Counted from the first letter of the stretch, positions 43,227 to 51,995 are shown. The stretch is 64,000 nt of DNA from Methylomicrobium sp035916875 (GCF_035916875.1 NZ_JAXUHN010000091.1:54046-118045); one strand, 5' to 3'. Program-made: numbers and translations. Notes: generated from the letters alone by a model not told the origin.

Positions 43227-44513
43227 CTACCTTGATAGCTGTTTGAAACAAACTGCCGCTTTCTCTAGCGTGTCATTCAAGTCCTGCTCGTTGTGCGCGG
43301 CCGACACGAAGCCCGCTTCGAACGCGGAAGGCGCGAGATACACGCCTTCCCCCAACATCGCATGGAAAAAGCGCTTGAAGCGATCCTGATCGCATTGCAT
43401 CACATCGGCAAAGCGTGTCACCTTGTCCTTGCCGCTGAAGAACAGTCCGAACATGCCGCCGACCGCGTTGGTCGTGAAGCCGATCCCGGATTGATCCGCC
43501 AAGGCCCGTAAGCCGCTCATCAACTTTAGGGTTTTCGCGCCGAGCGCTTCATAGAACCCCGGCTCTTGTATCAATTTCAACGTCGCCAGGCCAGCCGCCA
43601 TCGCAACCGGATTGCCCGACAAGGTACCGGCCTGATAAACAGGGCCCGCCGGCGCCAAAAACTCCATGATCTTGCGACTGCCACCAAACGCACCGACCGG
43701 CATGCCGCCGCCGATCACCTTGCCCAAGGTGGTCAAATCCGGCCTGATCCGGTAAACGCCTTGCGCGCCTTGCAAACCGACACGGAAACCGGTCATCACT
43801 TCGTCGAAGATCAACACGCTGCCGTATTGATCGCAGACTTTCCGCAACGTTTCGAGAAATCCTGGCGCGGGCGGAATGCAGTTCATATTGCCGGCCACCG
43901 GCTCGACGATGATGCAAGCGATCTCTTCGCCGATTTGCGCGAATAACTCGGCAACCGCCCCGCTGTCGTTGTAGGTCAAGGTGACCGTGTTTTCCGCGAC
44001 CGCCGCCGGTACGCCGGGCGAACTGGGCACGCCGAAGGTCAGCGCGCCGGAGCCGGCCTTGACCAGCAGCGCATCGGAATGGCCGTGATAGCAGCCCTCG
44101 AACTTGACGATCTTGTCGCGTCCGGTGTAGCCCCGGGCCAGCCGGATCGCACTCATCGTCGCCTCGGTGCCGGAACTGACCATGCGCACCATCTCGATCG
44201 ACGGCATCAGCTCACAGACTGTTTGTGCCATGCGCGTCTCGATTTCGGTCGGCGCGCCGAAACTCAGGCCCTTTTCTGCCGTAGCCTTGACTGCCGCGAT
44301 CACCTCGGGATGCGCATGTCCCAGAATCATCGGCCCCCAGGAGCCGACATAGTCGATATAGGCCTTGCCTTCACTATCGTAAATATAAGCGCCTTGCGCC
44401 CGCTCAATGAAGATCGGGGTGCCGCCGACGCCGCTGAACGAACGCACCGGCGAATTGACGCCTCCCGGAATCACGTGTTTTGCTTCGGAAAAAAGGGTTG
44501 CTGCTTCAGTCAT
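43227..44513 (-). CDS. hemL: Glutamate-1-semialdehyde 2,1-aminomutase
   Basis: A 428-aa PLP enzyme of the class-III aminotransferase fold that converts glutamate-1-semialdehyde to 5-aminolevulinate for tetrapyrrole synthesis. Motifs: VIPGGVNSPVRSF at the start, VSSGTEATMSAIRLARG, CYHGHSD, VLIFDEVMTGFRV (PLP Asp) and TLGKVIGGGMPVGAFGG (Schiff-base Lys). ATG 44513 gives the normal family length; an upstream in-frame start at 44591 would add 26 unconserved residues. It is divergent from ffs-dnaX. Confidence 0.97.
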   Translation of the reverse strand: MTEAATLFSEAKHVIPGGVNSPVRSFSGVGGTPIFIERAQGAYIYDSEGKAYIDYVGSWGPMILGHAHPEVIAAVKATAEKGLSFGAPTEIETRMAQTVCELMPSIEMVRMVSSGTEATMSAIRLARGYTGRDKIVKFEGCYHGHSDALLVKAGSGALTFGVPSSPGVPAAVAENTVTLTYNDSGAVAELFAQIGEEIACIIVEPVAGNMNCIPPAPGFLETLRKVCDQYGSVLIFDEVMTGFRVGLQGAQGVYRIRPDLTTLGKVIGGGMPVGAFGGSRKIMEFLAPAGPVYQAGTLSGNPVAMAAGLATLKLIQEPGFYEALGAKTLKLMSGLRALADQSGIGFTTNAVGGMFGLFFSGKDKVTRFADVMQCDQDRFKRFFHAMLGEGVYLAPSAFEAGFVSAAHNEQDLNDTLEKAAVCFKQLSR

Positions 44514-44627
44514 GTTGATCGTTTTGAGGTTGAAATATATGGGCTTAACGAATCGGCTAACTTTAGCATGATTAGCCCACGCCGTTGCCACCGATTCGCG
44601 ATCGCGAAAAAATTAATTCAATGAGAC

Positions 44628-44656
44628 TTGCATTTTTTGCCGATCCCAAAGATAAT
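44628..44656 (+). promoter_or_regulatory. ffs: Candidate sigma-70 promoter for the SRP RNA
   Basis: TTGCAT (44628-44633) and GATAAT (44651-44656) are separated by exactly 17 bp. A start near 44663 would give a ~35-nt 5' leader before the SRP RNA, which is processed in E. coli too. Confidence 0.55.
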
Positions 44657-44698
44657 AGCCGACTCACAGCCGCCAAGGCTGAATTATGGTAATCGTAT

Positions 44699-44798
44699 CG
44701 GTCCTCTCGCAACGATACGCTGCAAACCCCGCCAGGTCCGGAAGGAAGCAACGGTAGCAGCAGATTCGTGTGCCGGGATGTGGCTGGTGCGGTTACCG
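44699..44798 (+). ncRNA. ffs: Signal recognition particle 4.5S RNA (bacterial small type)
   Basis: The conserved apical domain is unmistakable: CCAGGTCCGGAAGGAAGCA (GGAA tetraloop and the asymmetric loop), then CAACGGTAGCAG and a 3' half with TGTGCCGGGATGTGGCTGG. CGGT at 44699 pairs with ACCG ending at 44798, giving a ~100-nt hairpin. Its place just upstream of dnaX is common in gammaproteobacteria. It binds Ffh to target membrane proteins. The ends are estimated to within a few bases. Confidence 0.92.
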
Positions 44799-44832
44799 CC
44801 CTACTCGCTTTCTATGTCTTTACGAGCCTGAA

Positions 44833-46434
44833 ATGAATTACCAGGTTCTCGCCCGCAAATGGCGCCCGCATAATTTCTCCGAAATCGTCGGTCAAGAACA
44901 TGTCGTCAAGTCGTTGATCCACGCCTTGCAACATGATCGCCTGCATCATGCCTATCTGTTTACCGGCACCCGCGGCGTCGGAAAAACCACCCTGGCCCGT
45001 ATTCTGGCCAAGGCCATCAACTGCGAAAATCTGCAGGATTATAATCCCTGCGGCGCCTGCAAGGTCTGCCGGGACGTCGATGAAGGCCGTTTTCTGGATT
45101 TGATCGAAGTCGATGCCGCCTCGCGCACCAAGGTCGAAGACACCCGCGATTTGCTCGACAATGCGCAATATGCGCCGAACCAGGGCCGCTTCAAGGTCTA
45201 TCTGATCGACGAAGTGCACATGCTGTCCGGCCACAGCTTCAACGCGTTGCTCAAAACGCTCGAAGAACCGCCCGCGCATGTCAAGTTTCTGCTCGCGACG
45301 ACGGATCCGCACAAGATTCCGGTCACCGTGCTGTCGCGCTGCCTGCAATTCAACCTGAAACGCTTGTCGCAGGACCAGATAAGCGGCCAGATGGAATTCA
45401 TCCTGAACCAGGAAACAATCGCCTTCGAAGCCCCGGCCCTGAAACTGCTGGCGCGCGCCGCCGACGGCAGCATGCGCGACGGCCTGAGCCTGCTCGATCA
45501 GGCGATCGTCCACGGCAACGGCAAGGTCATGACCGATGATGTCGGTTCGATGCTCGGCGTGATCGCACAGCAACCGATCGGAGATATACTGTGTGCGCTG
45601 GCCGCGCAGAATGCGTCAGGGCTGTTGCAAGTCATCGCCGATCTAGCCGATTTGTCGCCCGATTTCGGCGGCGTGCTGCGCCAGTTGCTGCAAGCCTTGC
45701 ATGCGATCGCGGTGCTGCAACAGGCGCCGGTCCATATCGATGCAGGAATCGACAGCGAACTGATCGCGGCAATGGCGGCCAAACTGCCGCCCGAAGACGT
45801 GCATCTTTACTACCAGATCGGCCTTCTCGGTCAAAAAGACCTGGACCTCGCCCCCGATCCAAGAAGCGGTTTTGAAATGGCGCTGCTGCGCATGCTGGCG
45901 TTTCGGCCGGCCACACAAAACACCGTTCAAGAAACGCGCCCTCAACCTACCGCCAAAGCGGCGCCGGTCAGGCCAGCGCTCGAACCCGTTGCCAGCCAAC
46001 CGGCGCGCGAAGAACCCCGCACACCAACCGCAGCGCAGCCCCTACCCGCATCACCCGCAACCGACAATTGGCCGGACATGATCGCGGCGATGCGGCTCGA
46101 AAGCATCACCAAACAACTCGCGCAACAGTGCGCCTTGCACTCGATCGACGATCATGCCTGCACGCTGCTGTTGGACCCGGCGTATCAAACCATGCTGTCG
46201 CCAATGCGCGCCGAAAAGCTGCAAGCCGCGCTTCGCAGCTTGCGCGGCAAACCGCTCAAACTGACGGTCCTGATCGAAAAACCGACCACCGAGACGCCGG
46301 CCGAGCAATTGCTCAAGCAGCGCGAAGACCGGCAACAGACCGCGGTCGATGCGATCGAAGCCGATCAAAACATTCAGGCACTCAAAGAACATTTCGGCGC
46401 ACGGGTCATTCCCGGCACCATCGAACCCGTTTAA
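44833..46434 (+). CDS. dnaX: DNA polymerase III subunit tau
   Basis: A 533-aa clamp-loader ATPase. The start MNYQVLARKWRPHNFSEIVG is typical. Also seen are Walker A GTRGVGKT, a zinc-binding cysteine set in NPCGACKVC with the preceding Cys, DEVHMLSGHSFNALLKTLEE (Walker B region) and the SRC arginine finger. A Pro/Ala/Gln-rich linker (~375-430) leads to the tau-specific C-terminal domain. I found no in-frame A AAA AAG slip site, so a gamma form made by frameshifting is not supported. ATG 44833 is chosen for family match. It lies 34 bp downstream of the SRP RNA and heads dnaX-ybaB-recR. Confidence 0.96.
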   Translation: MNYQVLARKWRPHNFSEIVGQEHVVKSLIHALQHDRLHHAYLFTGTRGVGKTTLARILAKAINCENLQDYNPCGACKVCRDVDEGRFLDLIEVDAASRTKVEDTRDLLDNAQYAPNQGRFKVYLIDEVHMLSGHSFNALLKTLEEPPAHVKFLLATTDPHKIPVTVLSRCLQFNLKRLSQDQISGQMEFILNQETIAFEAPALKLLARAADGSMRDGLSLLDQAIVHGNGKVMTDDVGSMLGVIAQQPIGDILCALAAQNASGLLQVIADLADLSPDFGGVLRQLLQALHAIAVLQQAPVHIDAGIDSELIAAMAAKLPPEDVHLYYQIGLLGQKDLDLAPDPRSGFEMALLRMLAFRPATQNTVQETRPQPTAKAAPVRPALEPVASQPAREEPRTPTAAQPLPASPATDNWPDMIAAMRLESITKQLAQQCALHSIDDHACTLLLDPAYQTMLSPMRAEKLQAALRSLRGKPLKLTVLIEKPTTETPAEQLLKQREDRQQTAVDAIEADQNIQALKEHFGARVIPGTIEPV

Positions 46435-46449
46435 TCAAGGAGAACACTC

Positions 46450-46773
46450 ATGAAAAATCCTCTCGGTAGCATCATGCAGCAAGCCCAGAAAATGCAGGAA
46501 GACTTCAAACGCGCAAAGGAAGAAATCGAAGCGATGGAAGTGACCGGTCAATCCGGCGGCGGCATGGTCACGATTCTGATGACCGGCAAGCGCGAAGTGC
46601 GCAAGGTCACGATCGATCCGTCGCTGCTCGGCGACGACAAGGACATGCTCGAAGACCTGGTCGCAGGCGCAATCAATGACGCAGTCAACAAGGTCGCCAA
46701 AATGAAGAAAGAAAAAATGGCCGAAATTACCGCCGGCCTGCCCTTGCCTCCCGGCTTTCAAATGCCGTTCTGA
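46450..46773 (+). CDS. ybaB: YbaB/EbfC nucleoid-associated protein
   Basis: A 107-aa dimeric DNA-binding protein with the family pattern: MQQAQKMQEDFKRAKEEIEA, then EVTGQSGGGMVTILMTGKRE and a LPLPPGFQMPF end. It starts 15 bp after dnaX with AAGGAG as ribosome site, and recR follows 2 bp after its stop. The dnaX-ybaB-recR order is strongly conserved. The biological role is modest and still debated, from nucleoid organisation to gene regulation. Confidence 0.96.
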   Translation: MKNPLGSIMQQAQKMQEDFKRAKEEIEAMEVTGQSGGGMVTILMTGKREVRKVTIDPSLLGDDKDMLEDLVAGAINDAVNKVAKMKKEKMAEITAGLPLPPGFQMPF

Positions 46774-46775
46774 GC

Positions 46776-47372
46776 ATGCGTGACAACGGCCTCCTGGGCC
46801 GCCTGATCCAGCATCTGCGCTGCCTGCCCGGCGTCGGCCCGAAGACCGCGCAGCGCATGGCCTTCCATCTGCTGCAAAAAGACCGCCAAGGCGCGCGCGC
46901 GTTGGCCGAAACGCTGCTACTGGCGATCGACAACATCGGCCAATGCGGCAACTGCCGTACTCTGACCGAAAAGCCGCTCTGCGACATCTGCGCGAATCCG
47001 GCCCGCGACAAATCGCTGGTATGCATCGTCGAAAACCCTTCCGACGTATGGATCATCGAGCAAGCGGCCATCTTCAAGGGCCTGTATTTCGTGCTGCACG
47101 GCCGCCTTTCCCCCTTGGACGGTATCGGCCCCGGCGAGCTCGGCCTCGATCAACTCGAACAGCAACTGGCCGCCGGGCAGATCAAGGAACTGGTGCTGGC
47201 GACCAACTCGACCGTCGAGGGCGAAGCTACCGCCTTCTTTATCGGCGAACTCGCCCGCAAGCATCACGTCCAGGCCAGCCGCATCGCGCACGGCGTGCCG
47301 ATGGGCGGCGAACTCGAATTCATCGACAGCGGCACGCTGCTGCATGCATTTAACGGGCGCAGGACGATTTAG
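46776..47372 (+). CDS. recR: Recombination mediator RecR
   Basis: A 198-aa protein, the usual length. The N-terminal helix-hairpin-helix is LRCLPGVGPKTAQRMAFHLL. The zinc finger is C-x2-C...C-x2-C (CGNCRTLTEKPLCDICANPA). The Toprim domain includes VCIVENPSDVWIIE and FVLHGRLSPLDGIGP. With RecO and RecF it loads RecA at gaps. The ATG starts 2 bp after ybaB, so translation is probably coupled. Confidence 0.97.
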   Translation: MRDNGLLGRLIQHLRCLPGVGPKTAQRMAFHLLQKDRQGARALAETLLLAIDNIGQCGNCRTLTEKPLCDICANPARDKSLVCIVENPSDVWIIEQAAIFKGLYFVLHGRLSPLDGIGPGELGLDQLEQQLAAGQIKELVLATNSTVEGEATAFFIGELARKHHVQASRIAHGVPMGGELEFIDSGTLLHAFNGRRTI

Positions 47373-47577
47373 CTCCTTCGTCCGAGTATTTCAAGCTTAG
47401 CCTGGTACGCTGGACGCACCTTATCAAAATACAGATAACTTGCAGCCCAAAAAGACACCAGATTAGCGACTCCAATCGCCATCAATCTCCAAATCGTTAT
47501 AAAATGCAGCCAGCGATGACATGCCAAAAGACACCCGCATACCAAGATTGACCCTACCGACAGCACAAGGAAAAACC

Positions 47578-47916
47578 ATGACGAATTGTTTATTCTGCAA
47601 AATGGTCGCCGGCGACATCAAACCTGATGTGGTTTACGAAGACGACACCGTAATGGCGTTTCGCGACATCAATCCGCAAGCCCCCGTCCACATCCTAGTG
47701 ATTCCGAAACGCCACATTGCCACACTGAACGAGATCGACGACACCTTATTGGAGGGACAACTGCTGCAAACCGCAGTCAAGCTGGCCAAGCAGGAAGGCA
47801 TCGCCGAAGACGGCTACCGAACGCTGTTCAACTGCAACCGAAACGGCGGTCAGGCGGTTTATCATTTGCACTTGCATCTGCTGGGCGGACGGGCGCTGCA
47901 TTGGCCGCCGGGCTAA
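47578..47916 (+). CDS. HIT-family nucleotide phosphoramidase (HinT-like)
   Basis: A 112-aa histidine-triad protein. It begins CLFCKMVAGDIKPDVVYEDD, continues APVHILVIPKRHI and ends with the catalytic triad HLHLHLLGGR. Family members hydrolyse AMP-lysine-type phosphoramidates. ATG 47578 has AAGGAA upstream and gives the standard length; an in-frame ATG at 47521 adds an unconserved extension. It appears to be monocistronic. Confidence 0.95.
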   Translation: MTNCLFCKMVAGDIKPDVVYEDDTVMAFRDINPQAPVHILVIPKRHIATLNEIDDTLLEGQLLQTAVKLAKQEGIAEDGYRTLFNCNRNGGQAVYHLHLHLLGGRALHWPPG

Positions 47917-48000
47917 TTCAGCACCCTAACTTAGACGGACGTTAACCATCGCAGATCAAAATGCAGGGCATGCATAGCTTTTTTATTTACCACGAACGTC

Positions 48001-48025
48001 AACTCGATTTTGAAGCCGAGTTTTT
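48001..48025 (+). terminator. Weak terminator between convergent genes
   Basis: AACTCG (48001-48006) and CGAGTT (48017-48022) form a 6-bp stem with a 10-nt loop, continuing into TTTCT. It sits between the HIT gene and the converging DUF2797 gene and could serve the former. Confidence 0.4.
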
Positions 48026-48031
48026 CTAATA

Positions 48032-48850
48032 CTACAAACCGGAAAACTCGACTTCGTATCCGGTAAACTTGCGGATATTGATCACCCCGGCATCCAACAT
48101 CAGATACTGTCCCTTAATGCCGTGCAGAACGCCCGCTACTTCCGGATTTTTGTCCAGATTGAACGAAGCGACCTTGACCGGGTAGCGGTCTACCGGATAA
48201 CGAATATCGACGCCGGACTGATCCGTCAAAAAATCGATCGCCTTGTCGCCGAAGCGCGCACTAATTTCATCCAGCTCTGACCTGCATACATCCCTCAACT
48301 TATCGCGTTCGGCCTGAAGGTCGATCGGGCTGACCTGATTCTTCAGCATTTGCTGCCAACTGGTCTTGTCGCTGATGTGCTTGGCAAGGATCACTTCGAT
48401 CATGCCGGAGACATGGCGCGACGGCACGCGGAAGATCGGCAGGGCCTGCACCGCGCCCTGGTCGATCCAGCGCGTCGGGATTTGCGATTGGCGGGTGATA
48501 CCGACCTTAATGCCGCTCGAATTGGCCAGATAGACGATATGCGGCTGCATGCAGAACTGCTCGCCCCAGGCCGGCTCGCGGCAGGTGCCGGCCGCGTAGT
48601 GGCAGGTTTCCGGCTTCATGATGCACATGTCGCACTGCGCCAGCTTGATGAAGCAGGGATAGCAGTAGCCCTGGTTGAAACTTTTTTTGGTCGCCTTGCC
48701 GCAATGCACGCAAAAAATGTTGCCGGTATGGCGCAACCTGATCGGCTGGCCGAGCAAGGGGTTCAACTCAACACTCTGGTCGCCGAGCGGGAGGCGGTAT
48801 TGCACCGTTTGCTCCAGCTTCACCTGCATTTTATCCAATGCTCCCAACAT
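48032..48850 (-). CDS. DUF2797 family zinc-binding protein
   Basis: A 272-aa protein. It has cysteine pairs typical of a zinc ribbon in IFCVHCGKATKKSFNQGYCY, then PCF, CDMCIM and a CHYAAGTCREPAWGEQFC stretch. VYLANSSGIKVGITRQSQIP suggests a GIY-YIG-like beta hairpin. Function is unknown. ATG 48850 is preferred because GAGG lies 6 nt upstream and conservation starts there; the open frame extends to 49012 over moaE. It follows moaE by 8 bp and is probably in the same transcript. Confidence 0.8.
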   Translation of the reverse strand: MLGALDKMQVKLEQTVQYRLPLGDQSVELNPLLGQPIRLRHTGNIFCVHCGKATKKSFNQGYCYPCFIKLAQCDMCIMKPETCHYAAGTCREPAWGEQFCMQPHIVYLANSSGIKVGITRQSQIPTRWIDQGAVQALPIFRVPSRHVSGMIEVILAKHISDKTSWQQMLKNQVSPIDLQAERDKLRDVCRSELDEISARFGDKAIDFLTDQSGVDIRYPVDRYPVKVASFNLDKNPEVAGVLHGIKGQYLMLDAGVINIRKFTGYEVEFSGL

Positions 48851-48858
48851 CCTTTGCC

Positions 48859-49314
48859 TCACTCGGTTTTCAAATAGCCGTCGGTATTGTGCGCGACCCA
48901 GCGTTCGCCCCTGCCTTTCAACACTTCTTTCTTCCAGAACGGCGCTTTCGATTTGAGCGCCTCCATAATGTATCGGCTTGCATCGAACGCATCGCCGCGA
49001 TGCGAAGTCCACACCGCGACCAGCACGATCGGCTCTCCAGGCCCAATCTCGCCGACCCGGTGCACGACCAGCGTATCGATCACCGGCCAGCGCTCGACGG
49101 CTTCCCGGACGATTTTTTCGAGAGCTCTCTCGGTCATACCGGGATAATGTTCGAGGATCATGCCGGCGACATCATCGCCTTCGTTGAAGTCGCGCATCGT
49201 GCCGACAAATAGGCTCGTCGCGCCAAATTTGCCAGCCATTTGCCCGGATTCGTCTTGATAATCGCGCACTTCGGACCACGGATCGAAGGACTCGGCAGAA
49301 ATTTTGATCAACAC
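48859..49314 (-). CDS. moaE: Molybdopterin synthase catalytic subunit MoaE
   Basis: A 151-aa protein with family signatures: GATSLFVGTMRDFNEGDDVA, LEHYPGMTE, VVHRVGEIGPGEPIVLVAVW and the catalytic KSKAPFWKKEV, which contains the active-site Lys residues. It transfers sulfur from the MoaD C-terminus to precursor Z to make molybdopterin. The GTG start at 49314 has GGAGG spaced 5 nt and lies 1 bp after the moaD stop. Confidence 0.96.
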   Translation of the reverse strand: MLIKISAESFDPWSEVRDYQDESGQMAGKFGATSLFVGTMRDFNEGDDVAGMILEHYPGMTERALEKIVREAVERWPVIDTLVVHRVGEIGPGEPIVLVAVWTSHRGDAFDASRYIMEALKSKAPFWKKEVLKGRGERWVAHNTDGYLKTE

Positions 49315-49315
49315 G

Positions 49316-49549
49316 CTAGCCTCCGGTCACCGGCGGAAAGAACGCCACTTCATCGCCTTCTTTGACGAGGCTGTCCCAATCCGCATAATCCAGATTGATC
49401 GCAACCAGGATTTGCTCCGGCGGCGACAGCTCGGGAACGCATTGCCGCCAAAGCGCTTTCGCGGTAATAGGTTCGGCGATCGTCACCCGCTCTTCCGAAC
49501 GCCCGACTCGCTCCTTCAGACTGGCAAAATAGCGAACTTTGATTGACAT
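49316..49549 (-). CDS. moaD: Molybdopterin synthase sulfur carrier MoaD
   Basis: A 77-aa ubiquitin-like protein ending in FFPPVTGG. The C-terminal Gly-Gly is thiocarboxylated and carries sulfur into MoaE. The DEVAFFPPVTGG tail is diagnostic. It is first of moaD-moaE-DUF2797 and divergent from moaC, with a 75-bp shared regulatory region. Confidence 0.96.
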   Translation of the reverse strand: MSIKVRYFASLKERVGRSEERVTIAEPITAKALWRQCVPELSPPEQILVAINLDYADWDSLVKEGDEVAFFPPVTGG

Positions 49550-49584
49550 AACCCTTCACGCAATGATAAAAAATCAGCCCTTGT

Positions 49585-49598
49585 GCTCCCACGGGAGC
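49585..49598. repeat. Short perfect inverted repeat between moaD and moaC
   Basis: GCTCCC-AC-GGGAGC, 6-bp arms with a 2-bp centre, lies midway in the divergent moaD/moaC gap. It could be a regulator site or the remnant of a longer hairpin element; a TTTT follows on the plus strand, but there is no upstream gene for it to terminate. Confidence 0.4.
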
Positions 49599-49624
49599 GT
49601 TTTAATCAGTCATTCTACCGAATT

Positions 49625-50101
49625 GTGACGCATACTCCACATTTTAATCAGGCCGGCGAAGCGATCATGGTCGATGTCGGCGAAAAAGCCATCACCCAGC
49701 GCACTGCGATTGCAGAGGGTTATATCGAGATGCAGTCCGCCACCTTGAGCATGATCCTCAACGGCGAACATAAAAAAGGCGACGTGCTGGCCGTGGCCAG
49801 AATCGCCGGCATCATGGCCAGCAAAAAAACCTCCGATTTGATCCCGCTGTGTCATCCCCTGCCGATTACGCATGTGGCAGTCGAATTCAACGCCGAGGCG
49901 GAACATAACCGTATTCGCTGCCAGACACTGGTCAAGACCAACGGCCAGACCGGCGTCGAAATGGAAGCGCTGGCCGCCGTGCAAATCGCGCTGCTGACCA
50001 TTTACGACATGTGCAAGGCGACGGACCGCGGCATGACCCTGCAGGCCGTGCGCCTGATCGAAAAAGACGGCGGCAAGTCCGGTCACTGGCGACGTGACTA
50101 A
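49625..50101 (+). CDS. moaC: Cyclic pyranopterin monophosphate synthase MoaC
   Basis: A 158-aa enzyme that acts after MoaA to form cyclic pyranopterin monophosphate. It begins MTHTPHFNQAGEAIMVDVG and carries KKTSDLIPLCHPLPITHVAV with active-site residues, TGVEMEALAAV and MCKATDRGM. The GTG at 49625 matches the family start; the frame is open upstream to 49583 without conservation. moaA is not in the window. Confidence 0.95.
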   Translation: MTHTPHFNQAGEAIMVDVGEKAITQRTAIAEGYIEMQSATLSMILNGEHKKGDVLAVARIAGIMASKKTSDLIPLCHPLPITHVAVEFNAEAEHNRIRCQTLVKTNGQTGVEMEALAAVQIALLTIYDMCKATDRGMTLQAVRLIEKDGGKSGHWRRD

Positions 50102-50446
50102 CGCTCCCCACCGCTAACGCAGTATTTCTCGTAGGCTCTGTCTGACGCCTTCCAACTGATCGCGCAATTGGACCCGGAAGTGTATTTGTCGGCCGGACTT
50201 CGGTAAAAACCCCCTGCAATTGCAGAAAAAGCGGCCTGAGTTAGGCTATCGGCTTTCGGCAATTCGGGCTGGATTTGGTAAACTAACCGCAGAAGGCTTA
50301 CATCGCCGGATTTGGCGGCTGAGCAAGACAATCGTCCAACCGTGACGGAAGAAAAACCATCCTCAAAGAATACCCTGTAGCCACCATGCCGGGTTAAGGT
50401 TACGCCTACCCCGACCTACAAGACTGAAACAAAAAGCGAGTACTCC
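50102..50446. other. 345-bp intergenic region without a recognised gene
   Basis: Between moaC and lpxD. Short frames exist on both strands but none has a ribosome site or a recognisable family. No tRNA, riboswitch or clear repeat was seen. It probably holds the lpxD promoter. Confidence 0.45.
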
Positions 50447-51487
50447 ATGCCGATAACCGTAAAAGAACTAGCCGTGCTCTGCGGAGCCCGCATCGAAGGC
50501 GGTGATGCCGACCAAACGATCCATTCCGCTGCCGACATCAGCTCCGCGAAGGCGGGTCAGGTCACGCAATTGACCAGCGCCAAATACGCCGTGCATCTAC
50601 AACAATCGGCCGCATCGGCTTGCTTGATAGGCGAAGAATTTACCACTCAGGAAGTTCCCGAATCATTAGCCTTGCTGGTCTGCAAGGATCCCGAACTCGC
50701 CTTTATCGAAGCAGTCAAACACCTGCATCCCGAGCGCGTCTATACGCCCGAAATCGCACCGCAGGCCGTGCTCGCAAACGATGTGACGCTGGGAGAATCG
50801 GTTTATATCGGCCCTTATGCGGTGATCGGCGAGTGGACGGCCATCGGCGATCACAGTGCGATTCTGGCGGGCGCTTATCTCGGCAGCAATGTCAAAATCG
50901 GCAAACACTGCCGCATCCATCCCTATGCGGTGATCTACGATGACGTCGAAATCGGCGATCATGTCACGATCCATTCCGGCGCGATCATCGGCGCGGACGG
51001 CTTCGGCTATAAATTCAGAAACGGAGCGCATGTCAAGGTGCCGCAAATCGGCAATGTCAGAATCGAAGACAACGTCGAAATCGGAGCCAACACCTGCATC
51101 GACAGGGGAGCCTTGGGCAGCACCGTAATCGGCACAGGATCCAAAATCGATAATCTGGTGCAGATCGGCCATAACAACAAGGTCGGACGGCATGTGATCA
51201 TGTGCGGTCAAACCGGCGTCTCGGGCTCGTGCACGATCGACGACTATGCGATTCTGGCCGGCAGTTCCGGTATCGCGGATCATGTCACAATCGGCAAGGG
51301 TGCAGTGGTGTTGGCGCGCTCAGGCGTCGCCGGCGACATTCCTCCCGGCGCGCAATATTTCGGCAGCCCGGCCAAGGATAAAAAAACCGCTTATAAGGAG
51401 CAGCTGGCAATACAGAAATTGCCCGATCTGATCAAGAAGATCAAAAAGCTGGAGGAAAAATTGCTGGAACTGGAGAAGAAGCCATAA
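50447..51487 (+). CDS. lpxD: UDP-3-O-acylglucosamine N-acyltransferase
   Basis: A 346-aa left-handed beta-helix acyltransferase that adds the second acyl chain in lipid A synthesis. It has an N-terminal uridine-binding domain (~1-100), then hexapeptide repeats (APQAVLANDVTLGESVYIGP and onward), the catalytic His region QIGHNNKVGRHVIMCGQTG and a C-terminal Lys/Glu-rich helix. It stands alone, apart from the usual bamA-skp-lpxD-fabZ-lpxA cluster; it could be a second copy. A strong terminator follows ~250 bp downstream. Confidence 0.94.
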   Translation: MPITVKELAVLCGARIEGGDADQTIHSAADISSAKAGQVTQLTSAKYAVHLQQSAASACLIGEEFTTQEVPESLALLVCKDPELAFIEAVKHLHPERVYTPEIAPQAVLANDVTLGESVYIGPYAVIGEWTAIGDHSAILAGAYLGSNVKIGKHCRIHPYAVIYDDVEIGDHVTIHSGAIIGADGFGYKFRNGAHVKVPQIGNVRIEDNVEIGANTCIDRGALGSTVIGTGSKIDNLVQIGHNNKVGRHVIMCGQTGVSGSCTIDDYAILAGSSGIADHVTIGKGAVVLARSGVAGDIPPGAQYFGSPAKDKKTAYKEQLAIQKLPDLIKKIKKLEEKLLELEKKP

Positions 51488-51738
51488 TCGTCAGGCTAAT
51501 ATCGCTTTTGCATGCGGAACTGATCTAGCAGCGACCTACCCTACATCCCGTCATCGGGGAGAGCGGCGCGCCGTAAAGCAAAGTTCTAGGGATTAAAATT
51601 CGATAGGCCACAAGACGTTTTTCCCGAAACCAGGAAAAAGCGGAGTAGTCTATCGGGAGGACTTCATCTGTTCCTGCGGGGCCGGCGGAATCAGATCAAA
51701 AATAAGGTTGAGGAGGGGGATTTTTTCGAGAAAGGAGT

Positions 51739-51780
51739 TACCCCCTGCAGGCAAACGCCACCAGGGGGTACTATTTTTTT
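51739..51780 (+). terminator. Strong Rho-independent terminator downstream of lpxD
   Basis: TACCCCCTG (51739-51747) and CAGGGGGTA (51762-51770) form a 9-bp GC-rich stem with a 14-nt loop, followed by CTATTTTTTT. It terminates plus-strand transcripts and abuts the end of the converging small membrane-protein gene. Confidence 0.85.
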
Positions 51781-51970
51781 ATTTTTCGGTAACGTTGCTT
51801 GTTTTTCTTTTTGATAATGCTTGATCGATTTCAGCATTACTTGCAGCAACGGCGCCGCTTTGGAGGTGCTTCGTTTCGTCTTTCTTCAGCAGTACAACCA
51901 ACAGGATGATTGACGCGATGGCAACGCCAACGATGATCCAGGTGTTATCTTTTTCTTGTGCTTCAGCCAT
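51779..51970 (-). CDS. Small single-helix membrane protein of unknown function
   Basis: A 63-aa protein with charged N-terminus, one hydrophobic segment (WIIVGVAIASIILLVVLLKK) and a polar C-terminal tail of ~30 residues. GAGGA lies 8 nt before the ATG and a good promoter is seen 26 bp further up, which supports a real gene. No family is recognised. It is flanked by a convergent terminator and a long AT-rich upstream region. Confidence 0.65.
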   Translation of the reverse strand: MAEAQEKDNTWIIVGVAIASIILLVVLLKKDETKHLQSGAVAASNAEIDQALSKRKTSNVTEK

Positions 51971-51995
51971 TTTTAAATCCTCTATAGTTATTAAT

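Noticed and set aside
45780..45860. Possible dnaX programmed frameshift site (CAAAAAG near 45834)
   Set aside because: The heptamer is not A AAA AAG and is out of phase with the reading frame, so a gamma product is unsupported.
47369..47566. Minus-strand 65-codon hydrophobic frame between recR and the HIT gene
   Set aside because: It has a plausible helix and a GGAG before an internal ATG, but it overlaps the recR stop and the HIT leader and matches no family I know. It remains a weak possibility.
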